This document shows positions 12,905 to 20,499 of a stretch of DNA of 21,082 bases, piece by piece. Origin of the DNA: Intrasporangiaceae bacterium (GTDB lineage Bacteria; Actinomycetota; Actinomycetes; Actinomycetales; Dermatophilaceae). The stretch's first letter is position 1. Every line of letters starts with the position of its first letter. Under the pieces are notes generated by a model that was not told the origin of the DNA, did not search any database, and saw only the letters and a program-made list of their open reading frames with translations. The position numbers and the translations under genes were made by a program. The stretch is from contig JAAYSB010000096.1 of assembly GCA_012518475.1 (NCBI GenBank), forward strand, positions 1-21,082. Reading direction: 5' to 3'.

Positions 12905-13929
12905 CCGGCACCCGCCCGCTGCGACTGGGAACCCGCCGGAGCCGGCTCGCGACGACGCAGTCCACGCACGTGGCCGATGCCCTGCGAGCGCTCGGCCACG
13001 AGGTCGAGCTCGTCCAGATCGTCACCGAGGGTGATGTCAACCAGGCACCCCTGGCCACGATAGGGGGGACGGGTGTCTTCGCTGCCGCTCTGCGAGAGGC
13101 ACTGCTGCGCGACGAGATCGACTTCGCCGTGCACTCCCTCAAGGACCTCCCGACGACCCCCCACGACGGACTCACCATCGCCGCAGTCCCGGCGCGCGAG
13201 GACCCTCGCGACGCGGTCGTCGCCAGGGACGGACTCACTCTCAGTGAGCTCGGAGCCGGTGCCCGGGTGGGCACCGGATCACCCCGGCGGGTCGCCCAGC
13301 TCGCCTGTCTGGGCTGGGGACTGGAGCTGCTGCCGATCCGCGGCAACGTCGACACCCGCCTCGCTCTCGTGACCGACGACGAGCTCGACGCTGTCGTCCT
13401 CGCGGCCGCGGGACTGCGGCGCCTGGGACTCCAGGACCGGGTGAGCGAGCTGCTCGAGCCCATCCAGATGCTCCCCGCCCCCGGCCAGGGCGCGCTCGCC
13501 GTCGAGTGCCGGACCGACCGGGAGGACGTCCGTTCCATCCTCGCCGCGCTGGACGACCCGGACACCCGCGCCTGCGTCGAGGCCGAGCGCAGCGTCCTTG
13601 CCGCGCTCGAGGCGGGTTGCTCGGCTCCCGTCGGAGCCCTGGGTGAGATCGTCGAGGGGGAGAGCTCCGACCCCGATGGCGAGCCCATTCTCGAGCTGTC
13701 CCTCCGTGCCTTCGTCGGTCACCCCGACGGCACTGCCGAGCTCCGACGCTCGGTCCTCGGCGACCCCGCGGACCCGGTTGCGCTCGGGAGACGTCTGGCC
13801 ACCCTCCTCCTCGAGGACGGGGCCGCCGACCTGGTGCCGGCCGACTCCCGGACTGCGGCGTCGCACGCAGCGCCATCCCCCTCAGACCGCCAGACCAACC
13901 TCGACACGTCCCTGGAGGACACACCGTGA
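12901..13929 (+). CDS. hemC: Hydroxymethylbilane synthase (porphobilinogen deaminase)
   Basis: HemC joins four porphobilinogens into hydroxymethylbilane on a covalent dipyrromethane cofactor. The 342-aa protein shows LGTRRSRLATTQS, the FAVHSLKDLPTT loop whose Asp and Arg neighbours bind acetate groups, RVGTGSPRRVAQL, IRGNVDTRL, APGQGALAVE and the cofactor cysteine C240 in LEAGCSAPVGAL. It is slightly longer than usual (about 310 aa) owing to a disordered Ser/Thr/Asp-rich C-terminal tail after residue 318. ATG 12901 overlaps the hemA stop as ATGA and has GGAGGAG at 12889-12895. The end overlaps the hemD start as GTGA. Confidence 0.97.
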   Translation: MTGTRPLRLGTRRSRLATTQSTHVADALRALGHEVELVQIVTEGDVNQAPLATIGGTGVFAAALREALLRDEIDFAVHSLKDLPTTPHDGLTIAAVPAREDPRDAVVARDGLTLSELGAGARVGTGSPRRVAQLACLGWGLELLPIRGNVDTRLALVTDDELDAVVLAAAGLRRLGLQDRVSELLEPIQMLPAPGQGALAVECRTDREDVRSILAALDDPDTRACVEAERSVLAALEAGCSAPVGALGEIVEGESSDPDGEPILELSLRAFVGHPDGTAELRRSVLGDPADPVALGRRLATLLLEDGAADLVPADSRTAASHAAPSPSDRQTNLDTSLEDTP

Positions 13930-15563
13930 GCCCCCGCTCCGCAACCTCGAAGCCCAATCTCCCCGGGAGAGTGGCGTTCGTCGGCGCAGGCCCCGGCGAC
14001 CCGGGCCTGCTGACCGTCGCCGCAACCACTCTGCTCGCGCAGGCCGACGTCGTCGTCATCGACCACGTCGCTCGGGAGGACGTCGTCCATCGGCATGCCC
14101 GCTCCGACGTCACGATCGTCGATGCCGGGACAAGCAGCCTCAGCCATGGCGACCACGGTCGACCGCTCACCCATGCCGCCAAGGCCAAGCTCGTCGTCAA
14201 GGCTGCCAAGGCTGCCAAGGACGGCCTCGTCGTGCGCCTCCTCGACGGCGACCCCGGCATGTTCGCCGGCCTGGCCGAAGAAGCCCTCGCCTGCCACAAG
14301 GCCCAGATCCCCTTCGAGATCGTTCCTGGCGTGAGCGCGGTCGGCGCAGTGCCCGCGTATGCCGGGATCCCGCTCACGAGCAGTCGCTCGAACGCGGTCC
14401 ACGTCTGCCACGGCGCGGAGTCGATCACCGAAGCGATCGCGGCCGACGTCGACGCGACGGTCGTCCTGCTCGGCACCCCCGAGGTGCTCGGCGAGGCACT
14501 CCGGCGTCTGCTCGACTCCGGGCGGGACGGGGAGTGCCCGGTCGCCATCACCGAGAACGGCACCGCCGTGCGGCAGCGGACCGTGATCACGACGTTGGCC
14601 CGGTGCGGCGAGACACTGCCCCCGACCCAGTTCCCGGCCCTGGCGGTCGTGGGCCCGACTGTGGCGCTGCGCGAGCAGCTCTCCTGGTTCGAGACCAAGC
14701 CGTTGTTCGGCTGGGATGTCCTCGTGCCCCGAACCAAGGAGCAGTCCGCCTCGGTCAGCGCTCGGCTGGCCCAGCACGGCGCCACCTCGACCGTCGTCCC
14801 GACCATCAGCGTGGAACCCCCGCGGACCCCGCACCAGATGGACAAGGCCATCAAGGGCCTGGTCACCGGGCGCTACGAGTGGATCGGCTTCACCTCGGTC
14901 AATGCCGTCAAGGCGATCCGGGAGAAGCTCGAGGAGTGCGGCCTGGATGCCCGCGCCTTCGCCGGACTCAAGCTCGCGGCCGTCGGTGGGGTCACAGCGG
15001 ATGCGCTGCGCGACTGGGGCCTGAACCCCGACCTCGTGCCGTCCGGGGAGCAGTCGGCCCGCGGTCTCCTCGAGGACTGGCCGCCCTACGACGAGGTCCT
15101 CGACCCGATCAACCGGGTGCTGCTGCCCCGCGCCGACATCGCCACCGAGACCCTTGTCGCCGGACTGCAGGACATGGGCTGGGAGGTCGACGACGTCACG
15201 GCCTACCGCACCGTCCGCGCAGCGCCTCCTGCACCGGAGATCCGCGAGGCCATCAAGACCGGGGCCTTCGACGCGGTCCTCTTCACGAGCAGCTCGACGG
15301 TGCGCAATCTTGTCGGCATCGCCGGCAAGCCGCACCCGACCACGGTCATTGCGTGCATCGGCCCGGCCACTGCCCGCACGGCCGAGGAGCACGGCCTGAG
15401 GGTCGACGTCCTCGCCCCCGAGGCCAATGCCGTCATGCTCGTCGACGCCCTCGCAGACCACGGAGCCTGCCTCGCAGCGGCGGCGATCGCGGCCGGCGAG
15501 GAGGTCCAGCGGCCGAGTATGCGCCGACCGGCCGGCCGGCGTCGCGCCAAGCGCAACTCCTGA
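13926..15563 (+). CDS. hemD: HemD fusion: degenerate SUMT-like domain plus uroporphyrinogen-III synthase
   Basis: A 545-aa two-domain protein. Residues about 14-260 are like SAM-dependent uroporphyrinogen-III methyltransferase (SUMT/CobA): GAGPGDPGLLT (20-30), FEIVPGVSAVGAVPAYAGIPLTS. Residues about 265-535 are uroporphyrinogen-III synthase (WDVLVPRTKEQSASVSARLAQHGA, EWIGFTSVNAVKAIREKL, AVGGVTADALRDWGL, VLFTSSSTVRNLV, IGPATARTAEEHGL), which closes hydroxymethylbilane to uroporphyrinogen III. In the methyltransferase half the usual GGDP reads DGDP (107-110) and the following glycines are changed, so methylation is doubtful. A short basic C-terminal tail ends the protein. Start GTG 13926 overlaps hemC by 4 nt. 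The synthase function is well supported; the fusion is typical of actinobacteria. Confidence 0.92.
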   Translation: MSPRSATSKPNLPGRVAFVGAGPGDPGLLTVAATTLLAQADVVVIDHVAREDVVHRHARSDVTIVDAGTSSLSHGDHGRPLTHAAKAKLVVKAAKAAKDGLVVRLLDGDPGMFAGLAEEALACHKAQIPFEIVPGVSAVGAVPAYAGIPLTSSRSNAVHVCHGAESITEAIAADVDATVVLLGTPEVLGEALRRLLDSGRDGECPVAITENGTAVRQRTVITTLARCGETLPPTQFPALAVVGPTVALREQLSWFETKPLFGWDVLVPRTKEQSASVSARLAQHGATSTVVPTISVEPPRTPHQMDKAIKGLVTGRYEWIGFTSVNAVKAIREKLEECGLDARAFAGLKLAAVGGVTADALRDWGLNPDLVPSGEQSARGLLEDWPPYDEVLDPINRVLLPRADIATETLVAGLQDMGWEVDDVTAYRTVRAAPPAPEIREAIKTGAFDAVLFTSSSTVRNLVGIAGKPHPTTVIACIGPATARTAEEHGLRVDVLAPEANAVMLVDALADHGACLAAAAIAAGEEVQRPSMRRPAGRRRAKRNS

Positions 15564-15644
15564 ACGGGTCGCCACGTCGGACAGAGGGCGAGTGACCGAA
15601 CCAGAGACAGACGCAACCACAGCCAGAGGAGAGGTGAGGACCAG
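15564..15644 (+). other. hemD-hemB spacer
   Basis: At 81 nt this is the only sizeable gap in rex-hemL. CCAGAG occurs twice (15601-15606, 15623-15628), and the 3' end is purine-rich, giving the hemB ribosome site GAGGTGAGGA (15631-15640). No promoter or terminator is evident. Confidence 0.4.
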
Positions 15645-16649
15645 GTGACCCCTGCATACCCCGTGAGCAGACCGCGCCGGCTGCGTCAGTCGGCGGCGGT
15701 ACGCCGGCTGGTCGCACAGACCAGGCTGCACCCGGCCGACCTCGTTCTCCCCGCGTTCGTCCGGGCGGACATCGACGCGCCGGTCGAGATCGGCGCAATG
15801 CCCGGCGTCCAGCAGCACACCGTCGACAGCCTCGTCGACCTGGCCCGGGAGTGTGTTGCTGCCGGCCTCGGCGGTCTCATGCTGTTCGGTGTGCCCGCCG
15901 AGCAGGACAAGGATCCCGCCGGCTCTGCTGCGGACGATGACGACGGCATCCTCAACCTCGCACTGCGGGCAGTGCGCGCCGCCGTCGGTGACGACCTCGT
16001 CCTCATGGCCGACCTCTGCCTCGACGAGTTCACCAGCCACGGCCACTGTGGCGTCCTCGACGGCGCAGGGCGCGTCGACAACGATGCGACCTTGGACCGC
16101 TACGCCTCGATGGCACTGGCCCAGGCCCGCGCCGGTGCGCACGTTCTCGGGCTCTCCGGGATGATGGACGGTCAGGTCGGGCACGTGCGGGCCACCCTTG
16201 ACGACCACGGGTTCACCGACACGATCCTGCTCGCGTACGCGGCCAAGTACACGACCGGGCTCTACGGCCCCTTCCGCGAGGCGGTGGCGTCCAGCCTCCA
16301 GGGCGATCGGGCCACGTATCAGCAGGATCCGGCGAACGCCCGCGAGGCCGTGACCGAGATCGAGCTGGACCTCGGTGAAGGGGCCGATCTCATCATGATC
16401 AAGCCGGCCGGACCCCACCTCGACATCATCGCGACCGCGGCCGAGATCTCGACCGTTCCCGTTGCGGCCTATCAGATCTCGGGAGAGTACTCACAGATCG
16501 TCGCCGCCGCGGACCGAGGGTGGATCGACCGGCAGCGGGTCATGATGGAGTCGCTGCTCAATATCAAGCGAGCGGGGGCAGCCATCATCCTCACCTACTT
16601 CGCCCTGGAGGCGGCCACAGTGATCCGGGAGGAGGTGGCCGGGCGATGA
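15645..16649 (+). CDS. hemB: Porphobilinogen synthase (delta-aminolevulinic acid dehydratase)
   Basis: HemB condenses two 5-aminolevulinates into porphobilinogen. The 334-aa protein has both Schiff-base lysines, K201 in YAAKYTTGLYGPFR and K253 in MIKPAGPHLD, and QISGEYSQI. The metal-site loop reads DLCLDEFTSHGHCGVLDGAGRVDND, with Cys125 and Cys135 kept but Asp127 where zinc enzymes have Cys, an arrangement I recall from other actinobacteria. Start GTG 15645 has GAGGTGAGGA at 15631-15640 (4 nt from the end of AGGA). A 15-20 residue basic N-terminus (RPRRLRQSAAVRR) is normal for the family. Its stop overlaps the MarR start as ATGA. Confidence 0.96.
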   Translation: MTPAYPVSRPRRLRQSAAVRRLVAQTRLHPADLVLPAFVRADIDAPVEIGAMPGVQQHTVDSLVDLARECVAAGLGGLMLFGVPAEQDKDPAGSAADDDDGILNLALRAVRAAVGDDLVLMADLCLDEFTSHGHCGVLDGAGRVDNDATLDRYASMALAQARAGAHVLGLSGMMDGQVGHVRATLDDHGFTDTILLAYAAKYTTGLYGPFREAVASSLQGDRATYQQDPANAREAVTEIELDLGEGADLIMIKPAGPHLDIIATAAEISTVPVAAYQISGEYSQIVAAADRGWIDRQRVMMESLLNIKRAGAAIILTYFALEAATVIREEVAGR

Positions 16650-17125
16650 CCGAACGACCCGAGAACCTTCCCGAACCCCGCTGGCTCACCGATGAGGAGC
16701 AGGTCGACTGGCGTGCCTTCCTGCACGGCGCCCGCCTGCTCGAGGCCGCACTCGACTCAGACCTGTCCGCGCACGGCATCTCCTCCGCCGAGTACGAGAT
16801 CCTGTCCATGGTCTCCGAGGCGCCCGACATGCAGATGCGGATGTCTGCGCTCGCGGACCTCGTCGTCCAGTCCCGCAGCCGGGTGACGCACACTGCTGCC
16901 CGACTGGAGAGCCGTGGTCTTGTCCAGCGCCGTCCATCGCCGGACGACGGACGCGGGGTCGAGCTGGCTCTGACCGCCAAGGGCCGGGAGCTCCTCGACT
17001 GGCTCGCCGTCGTGCACCTGCACAGCGTGCGCCGGCACTTCGTCGACCTCCTGACTCCGGAGCAGTTCCGGGCCGTCGGTGAGGCCATGTCCATCATCCG
17101 CGCGCACGGAAGGCCCCGCCAGTGA
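16646..17125 (+). CDS. MarR family transcriptional regulator between hemB and hemL
   Basis: A 159-aa winged-helix regulator. The MarR fold is visible: helix 1 (DWRAFLHGARLLEAALDSDLSAHGIS), SAEYEILSMVSEAPDMQMRMSALADLVVQSRSRVTHTAARLESRGLVQRR with the recognition helix, then the wing PSPDDGRGVELALTAKGREL and the C-terminal dimerisation helices. It has no metal- or heme-binding Cys motif; the only candidates for ligand contact are His residues (VVHLHSVRRHF). ATG 16646 overlaps the hemB stop (ATGA) and its own stop overlaps the hemL start (GTGA), so it is made in step with the heme enzymes. A role in tetrapyrrole or redox control is suggested by position only. Confidence 0.88.
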   Translation: MTERPENLPEPRWLTDEEQVDWRAFLHGARLLEAALDSDLSAHGISSAEYEILSMVSEAPDMQMRMSALADLVVQSRSRVTHTAARLESRGLVQRRPSPDDGRGVELALTAKGRELLDWLAVVHLHSVRRHFVDLLTPEQFRAVGEAMSIIRAHGRPRQ

Positions 17126-18438
17126 ACACCGACCGCTCCGCCCAGCTGCTGGACCGGGCCCGGACGATCGTGCCCGGTGGAGTGAACAGCCCGGTGCGGG
17201 CCTTCCGCGCCGTCGGCGGGACGCCCCGTTTCATGGCCTCGGCTGCCGGTCCCTGGCTGACCGATGTCGACGGGCGTCGCTACGTCGACCTCATCTGTTC
17301 CTGGGGTCCGATGATCCTCGGTCACGCCCACCCCGATGTGCTCGCGGCTGTCCAGGACAGTGCCGCAAAGGGCTTCTCCTTCGGCACCCCGAGCGAGAAC
17401 GAGCTCCTCCTCGCCGAGGAGATCGTCGCTCGGGTCGAGCCGGTCGAGCAGGTGCGCCTGGTGTCGAGTGGGACCGAGGCGACCATGAGCGCGATCCGAC
17501 TCGCTCGCGGCTTCACCGGGCGGACCCTCGTCGTGAAGTTCGCCGGGTGCTATCACGGCCACGTCGACTCCCTCCTCGCCGCGGCGGGATCCGGCGTGGC
17601 CACCCTGGCACTGCCGGACTCGGCAGGCGTCCCGCCGGAGTCCGCGGCAGAGACCATCGTCCTGCCCTACAACGACGTCGCCGCCCTGGAGGCCGCATTC
17701 GCCGAGCGGGGTGAGCAGATAGCCGCCGTCATCACCGAGGCCGCCGCCGGCAACATGGGGGTTGTGCCGCCATCGCCGGAGTTCTCCGCAGCCCTGCGGA
17801 CGGTGAGCCGACGGCACGGGGCGCTGCTCATCTCCGACGAGGTGATGACCGGGTTCCGGTGCAGCCGCAGCGGTTGGTTCGGCCTAGCGGCCGTGGGGAA
17901 CGAGGCGCCGGACCTGTTCACCTTCGGCAAGGTCATGGGCGGCGGCTTCCCCGCCGCAGCCTTCGGCGGTCGAGCCGATGTGATGGCCATGCTCGCACCC
18001 GAGGGGCCCGTGTATCAGGCCGGCACGCTCTCAGGGAACCCGGTGGCTACCGCCGCCGGCCTGGCGACGCTCCGGGGCTGCACGGATGACGTCTATGCTC
18101 ACCTCGACCGGGTCGCCCACACGATCGCCGACGCCGCCGGCGCTGCCCTCGCAGCCGAAGGCGTCCCGCACACGATCCAGTGGGCCGGATCGATGTTCTC
18201 GATCTTCTTCCGGGACAGCGCGGTACAGAACTATAACGACGCCCGCGACCAGGACACGGCAGCGTTCGGGCGGTTCTTCCACGCCATGCTCGAGCACGGG
18301 GTGCACCTGCCGCCGAGCGCCTTCGAGTCCTGGTTCGTCAGCGCGAGCCACGACGACGACGCTGTGGCAGCGGTCCTCACGGCCCTCCCGCACGCCGCCC
18401 GCGCTGCCGCGTCCCAGTCCCGGCCCGGCGCCTCCTGA
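17122..18438 (+). CDS. hemL: Glutamate-1-semialdehyde 2,1-aminomutase
   Basis: HemL isomerises glutamate-1-semialdehyde to 5-aminolevulinate using PLP. The 438-aa protein has VPGGVNSPVRAFRAVGGTP, DLICSWGPMILGHAHP, SSGTEATMSAIRLARG, CYHGHVD, ISDEVMTGFR, the PLP lysine K270 in FGKVMGGGFPAAAFGG, and QAGTLSGNPVATAAG. GTG 17122 overlaps the MarR stop by 4 nt. Although it acts second in the pathway, it is last in the operon, separated from hemB by the regulator. The C-terminus (AARAAASQSRPGAS) is a short disordered tail. Confidence 0.96.
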   Translation: MNTDRSAQLLDRARTIVPGGVNSPVRAFRAVGGTPRFMASAAGPWLTDVDGRRYVDLICSWGPMILGHAHPDVLAAVQDSAAKGFSFGTPSENELLLAEEIVARVEPVEQVRLVSSGTEATMSAIRLARGFTGRTLVVKFAGCYHGHVDSLLAAAGSGVATLALPDSAGVPPESAAETIVLPYNDVAALEAAFAERGEQIAAVITEAAAGNMGVVPPSPEFSAALRTVSRRHGALLISDEVMTGFRCSRSGWFGLAAVGNEAPDLFTFGKVMGGGFPAAAFGGRADVMAMLAPEGPVYQAGTLSGNPVATAAGLATLRGCTDDVYAHLDRVAHTIADAAGAALAAEGVPHTIQWAGSMFSIFFRDSAVQNYNDARDQDTAAFGRFFHAMLEHGVHLPPSAFESWFVSASHDDDAVAAVLTALPHAARAAASQSRPGAS

Positions 18439-18456
18439 CAGCCCATCCAGGAAGGT

Positions 18457-18466
18457 TTGTCACAAT
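18457..18466 (+). promoter_or_regulatory. Putative -10 element and overlapping palindrome before the phosphatase-tlpA operon
   Basis: CACAAT (18461-18466) ends 7 nt before ATG 18474, fitting a leaderless start. It overlaps the perfect palindrome TTGTCACAA (18457-18465), which could be an operator. The spacer from hemL is only 35 nt, so read-through from the heme operon is also likely. Confidence 0.4.
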
Positions 18467-18473
18467 CACCGTC

Positions 18474-19118
18474 ATGCCCACGCCGCACACCCGGGTCCAC
18501 CTGCTCCGGCACGGTGAGGTCTTCAACCCCGAGAAGATCCTCTACGGTCGCCTGCCTGGCTTCCTGCTGTCCGAGCTCGGGCACCGGATGGCAGCGATGG
18601 CTGCCGAAGCGCTCGCCGGCCACGACATCGTCCACCTTGTCTCCTCCCCGCTCGAGCGGGCACAGCAGACCGCGCAACCGCTCGTCGAACTGACCGGGCT
18701 CGGGCTCACCCTCGACGACCGCGTCATCGAGGCCTCGAACCTCTTCGAGGGGCGCGCCGTCGCCGGCGGTCAGGGACTCCTCCGGCTGCAGCACCTGCCC
18801 CTCGCCCGCAACCCGTTCCGGCCGAGCTGGGGGGAGCCCTACACCGAGATCCGCGACCGGATGATCCCCGCCATCCTCGCCGCACGGGACGCTGCCACCG
18901 GACACGAGGCTGTGATCGTCAGCCACCAGCTGCCGATCTGGACCGCACGGATGTCGGCCGAGCGCCGCCCTCTCTGGCACGACCCACGCCGCCGGGAGTG
19001 CTCCCTGGCGTCGCTGACGACGATCCTCTTCGACGAGGCCGGCACCCTCATCGGGACCGAGTACACCGAGCCGGCAGCCCCGCTCCTCCCGATCGCGAGC
19101 AAGGTGGCCGGTGCATGA
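18474..19118 (+). CDS. Histidine phosphatase family protein (phosphoglycerate mutase-like)
   Basis: A 214-aa member of the histidine phosphatase superfamily, whose catalytic His forms a phospho-intermediate. Seen: the RHGEVFNP motif near residue 12 with the nucleophile, YGRLPGFLLSELGHRMA, SSPLERAQQTAQPL with the second Arg, EASNLFEG with the acid, and IVSHQLPIW with the second His. The substrate is unknown; a glycolytic mutase role is unlikely given the divergence. It begins an operon with tlpA, ccdA and resB and corresponds to Rv0525. The stop overlaps tlpA as ATGA (19115-19118), which ties it to cytochrome c maturation, though why is unknown. Start ATG 18474 has a -10 hexamer 7 nt upstream. 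Confidence 0.88.
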   Translation: MPTPHTRVHLLRHGEVFNPEKILYGRLPGFLLSELGHRMAAMAAEALAGHDIVHLVSSPLERAQQTAQPLVELTGLGLTLDDRVIEASNLFEGRAVAGGQGLLRLQHLPLARNPFRPSWGEPYTEIRDRMIPAILAARDAATGHEAVIVSHQLPIWTARMSAERRPLWHDPRRRECSLASLTTILFDEAGTLIGTEYTEPAAPLLPIASKVAGA

Positions 19119-19693
19119 GGCGTGTCCTCGCTATGGTCCTCGCCGGGCTCGTGGTGCTCAGCGGCTGCTCCGGCTCGGGTGACTCGATCGCCGACCAGGC
19201 GCGGGCCGGTGACAACCGCGGCTACATCTCCGGGGACGGGGAGATCGTCCGGTATGCGCCGGATGAGCGACTCGAGCCACTCACCCTCGCCGGCGACACG
19301 ATCGACGGCGGCCAGTGGGACCTTGCCGACCACGCGGGCGACATCGTCGTGCTGAACAAGTGGGGCTCCTGGTGCCCGCCGTGCGTCAAGGAGACCCCCG
19401 ACCTCGTCAAGGCGTGGGACCAGATCCAGGACATGGACGACGTGACCATGGTCGGACTGAACTTCCGGGAGTCCGCCGCGACCGGCCTGGCCTTCGCCGA
19501 GCGGTCCGGGATGACCTATCCGTCCCTCGAGGACGAGGACGGCATCCTGCCTCTCGAGCTCCAGGGCCGCGCCCAGGCGACCCCGACGACCCTCGTCATC
19601 GACGGCGAGGGGCGCATTGCCGCAGTCGTGAGCGGTCCGCTCAGCGCGGCCACCCTGCTCGGGCTGGTCGAGGACGTCCGGGCGACCGAATGA
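19115..19693 (+). CDS. TlpA/ResA-like thiol-disulfide lipoprotein
   Basis: A membrane-anchored thioredoxin-like reductase that reduces the heme-binding cysteines of apocytochrome c outside the cell membrane. The 192-aa precursor has a lipoprotein signal (MRRVLAMVLAGLVVLSGC, lipobox LSGC, lipidated C18) and a Ser/Gly linker. The thioredoxin fold has the active-site pair C87-P-P-C90 in WGSWCPPC, and the cis-proline loop is ATPTT. LNFRESAATGLAFAERSGMTYP and LVIDGEGRIAAVVSGP are typical of TlpA/ResA. ATG 19115 overlaps the phosphatase stop. It precedes ccdA, its expected electron donor. Confidence 0.93.
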   Translation: MRRVLAMVLAGLVVLSGCSGSGDSIADQARAGDNRGYISGDGEIVRYAPDERLEPLTLAGDTIDGGQWDLADHAGDIVVLNKWGSWCPPCVKETPDLVKAWDQIQDMDDVTMVGLNFRESAATGLAFAERSGMTYPSLEDEDGILPLELQGRAQATPTTLVIDGEGRIAAVVSGPLSAATLLGLVEDVRATE

Positions 19694-20499
19694 TGGTGGC
19701 GACGGTGCTGGCAATGACAGGGGCGGGTGTGACCGGTGCGGTGACCGCCGACGTCACCGGAACCGTCGCCGGCGGGCCACTGCCCCTCGCGCTGGTGTTC
19801 GCGGTGCTCGCCGGGCTCGTCTCGTTCCTGTCCCCCTGCGTCCTGCCGCTCGTGCCCGGCTATCTCGGCTACGTCACCGGTCTGTCGGAGATCTCGCTCG
19901 CCGAGCGCAAGCGGCACCGGATGGTCCTCGGCGCGAGCCTGTTCGTCCTCGGCTTCTCGGTCGTGTTCATCCTCGCCACGATCTTCGTCAGCTCGATCGG
20001 CAGGGTCTTCGTCGAGCACCGGGTCCTGCTCGCCCAGATCGGGGGCGTCATCGTCATCCTCCTCGCCCTGGTCTTCATGGGCATGGGCAGCGGAGTCGGC
20101 GCCCAGCGCAGCGCCGGACCAAGCATGCGACCCCGCTCCGGCCTCGCGGGCGCACCGTTCCTCGGGGCGACGTTCGCACTCGGCTGGGCGCCTTGCACCG
20201 GGCCGACGCTCATCGCCCTGTTCGCTATGCTCTCCAGCCTCGAGCCGGACTATGCCCGGGCAACGACGGTCGCGATCGCCTACTGCCTCGGGCTGGGTCT
20301 GCCGTTCATCCTCATCGCGGCCATGTACGAACGCTCCGGCAGGTGGTCGTCCTGGCTCCGGCAGCGACAACGCGGTATCCAGCTCGTCGGGGGTGCGTTC
20401 CTCCTCGTCGTCGGTGTCCTCCTCGTCACCGGCGTGTGGGAGAGCATCAACCGCTGGATCCAGTCGAACTGGCTCGCCGGATTCGAGGTGGCGTTCTGA
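19690..20499 (+). CDS. ccdA: Cytochrome c biogenesis membrane protein CcdA
   Basis: CcdA carries electrons from cytoplasmic thioredoxin across the membrane to TlpA/ResA. The 269-aa protein has about six membrane helices and the two redox cysteines C50 (VSFLSPCVLPLVPGYLGYVTG) and C169 (GWAPCTGPTLIALF), as in the family. An N-terminal hydrophobic segment of some 25 residues precedes the first core helix. ATG 19690 overlaps the tlpA stop (ATGA); ATG 19693 is an alternative only one codon on. The stop overlaps the resB start as TGATG (20497-20501). Confidence 0.94.
   Translation: MMVATVLAMTGAGVTGAVTADVTGTVAGGPLPLALVFAVLAGLVSFLSPCVLPLVPGYLGYVTGLSEISLAERKRHRMVLGASLFVLGFSVVFILATIFVSSIGRVFVEHRVLLAQIGGVIVILLALVFMGMGSGVGAQRSAGPSMRPRSGLAGAPFLGATFALGWAPCTGPTLIALFAMLSSLEPDYARATTVAIAYCLGLGLPFILIAAMYERSGRWSSWLRQRQRGIQLVGGAFLLVVGVLLVTGVWESINRWIQSNWLAGFEVAF

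Noticed and set aside
13719..16418. An 899-codon open frame on the minus strand opposite hemC, hemD and hemB
   Set aside because: It lies antisense to three well-recognised enzymes, and its composition (Asp/Arg/Gly/Val-rich) is that of a GC-biased shadow frame. No family motif is present.
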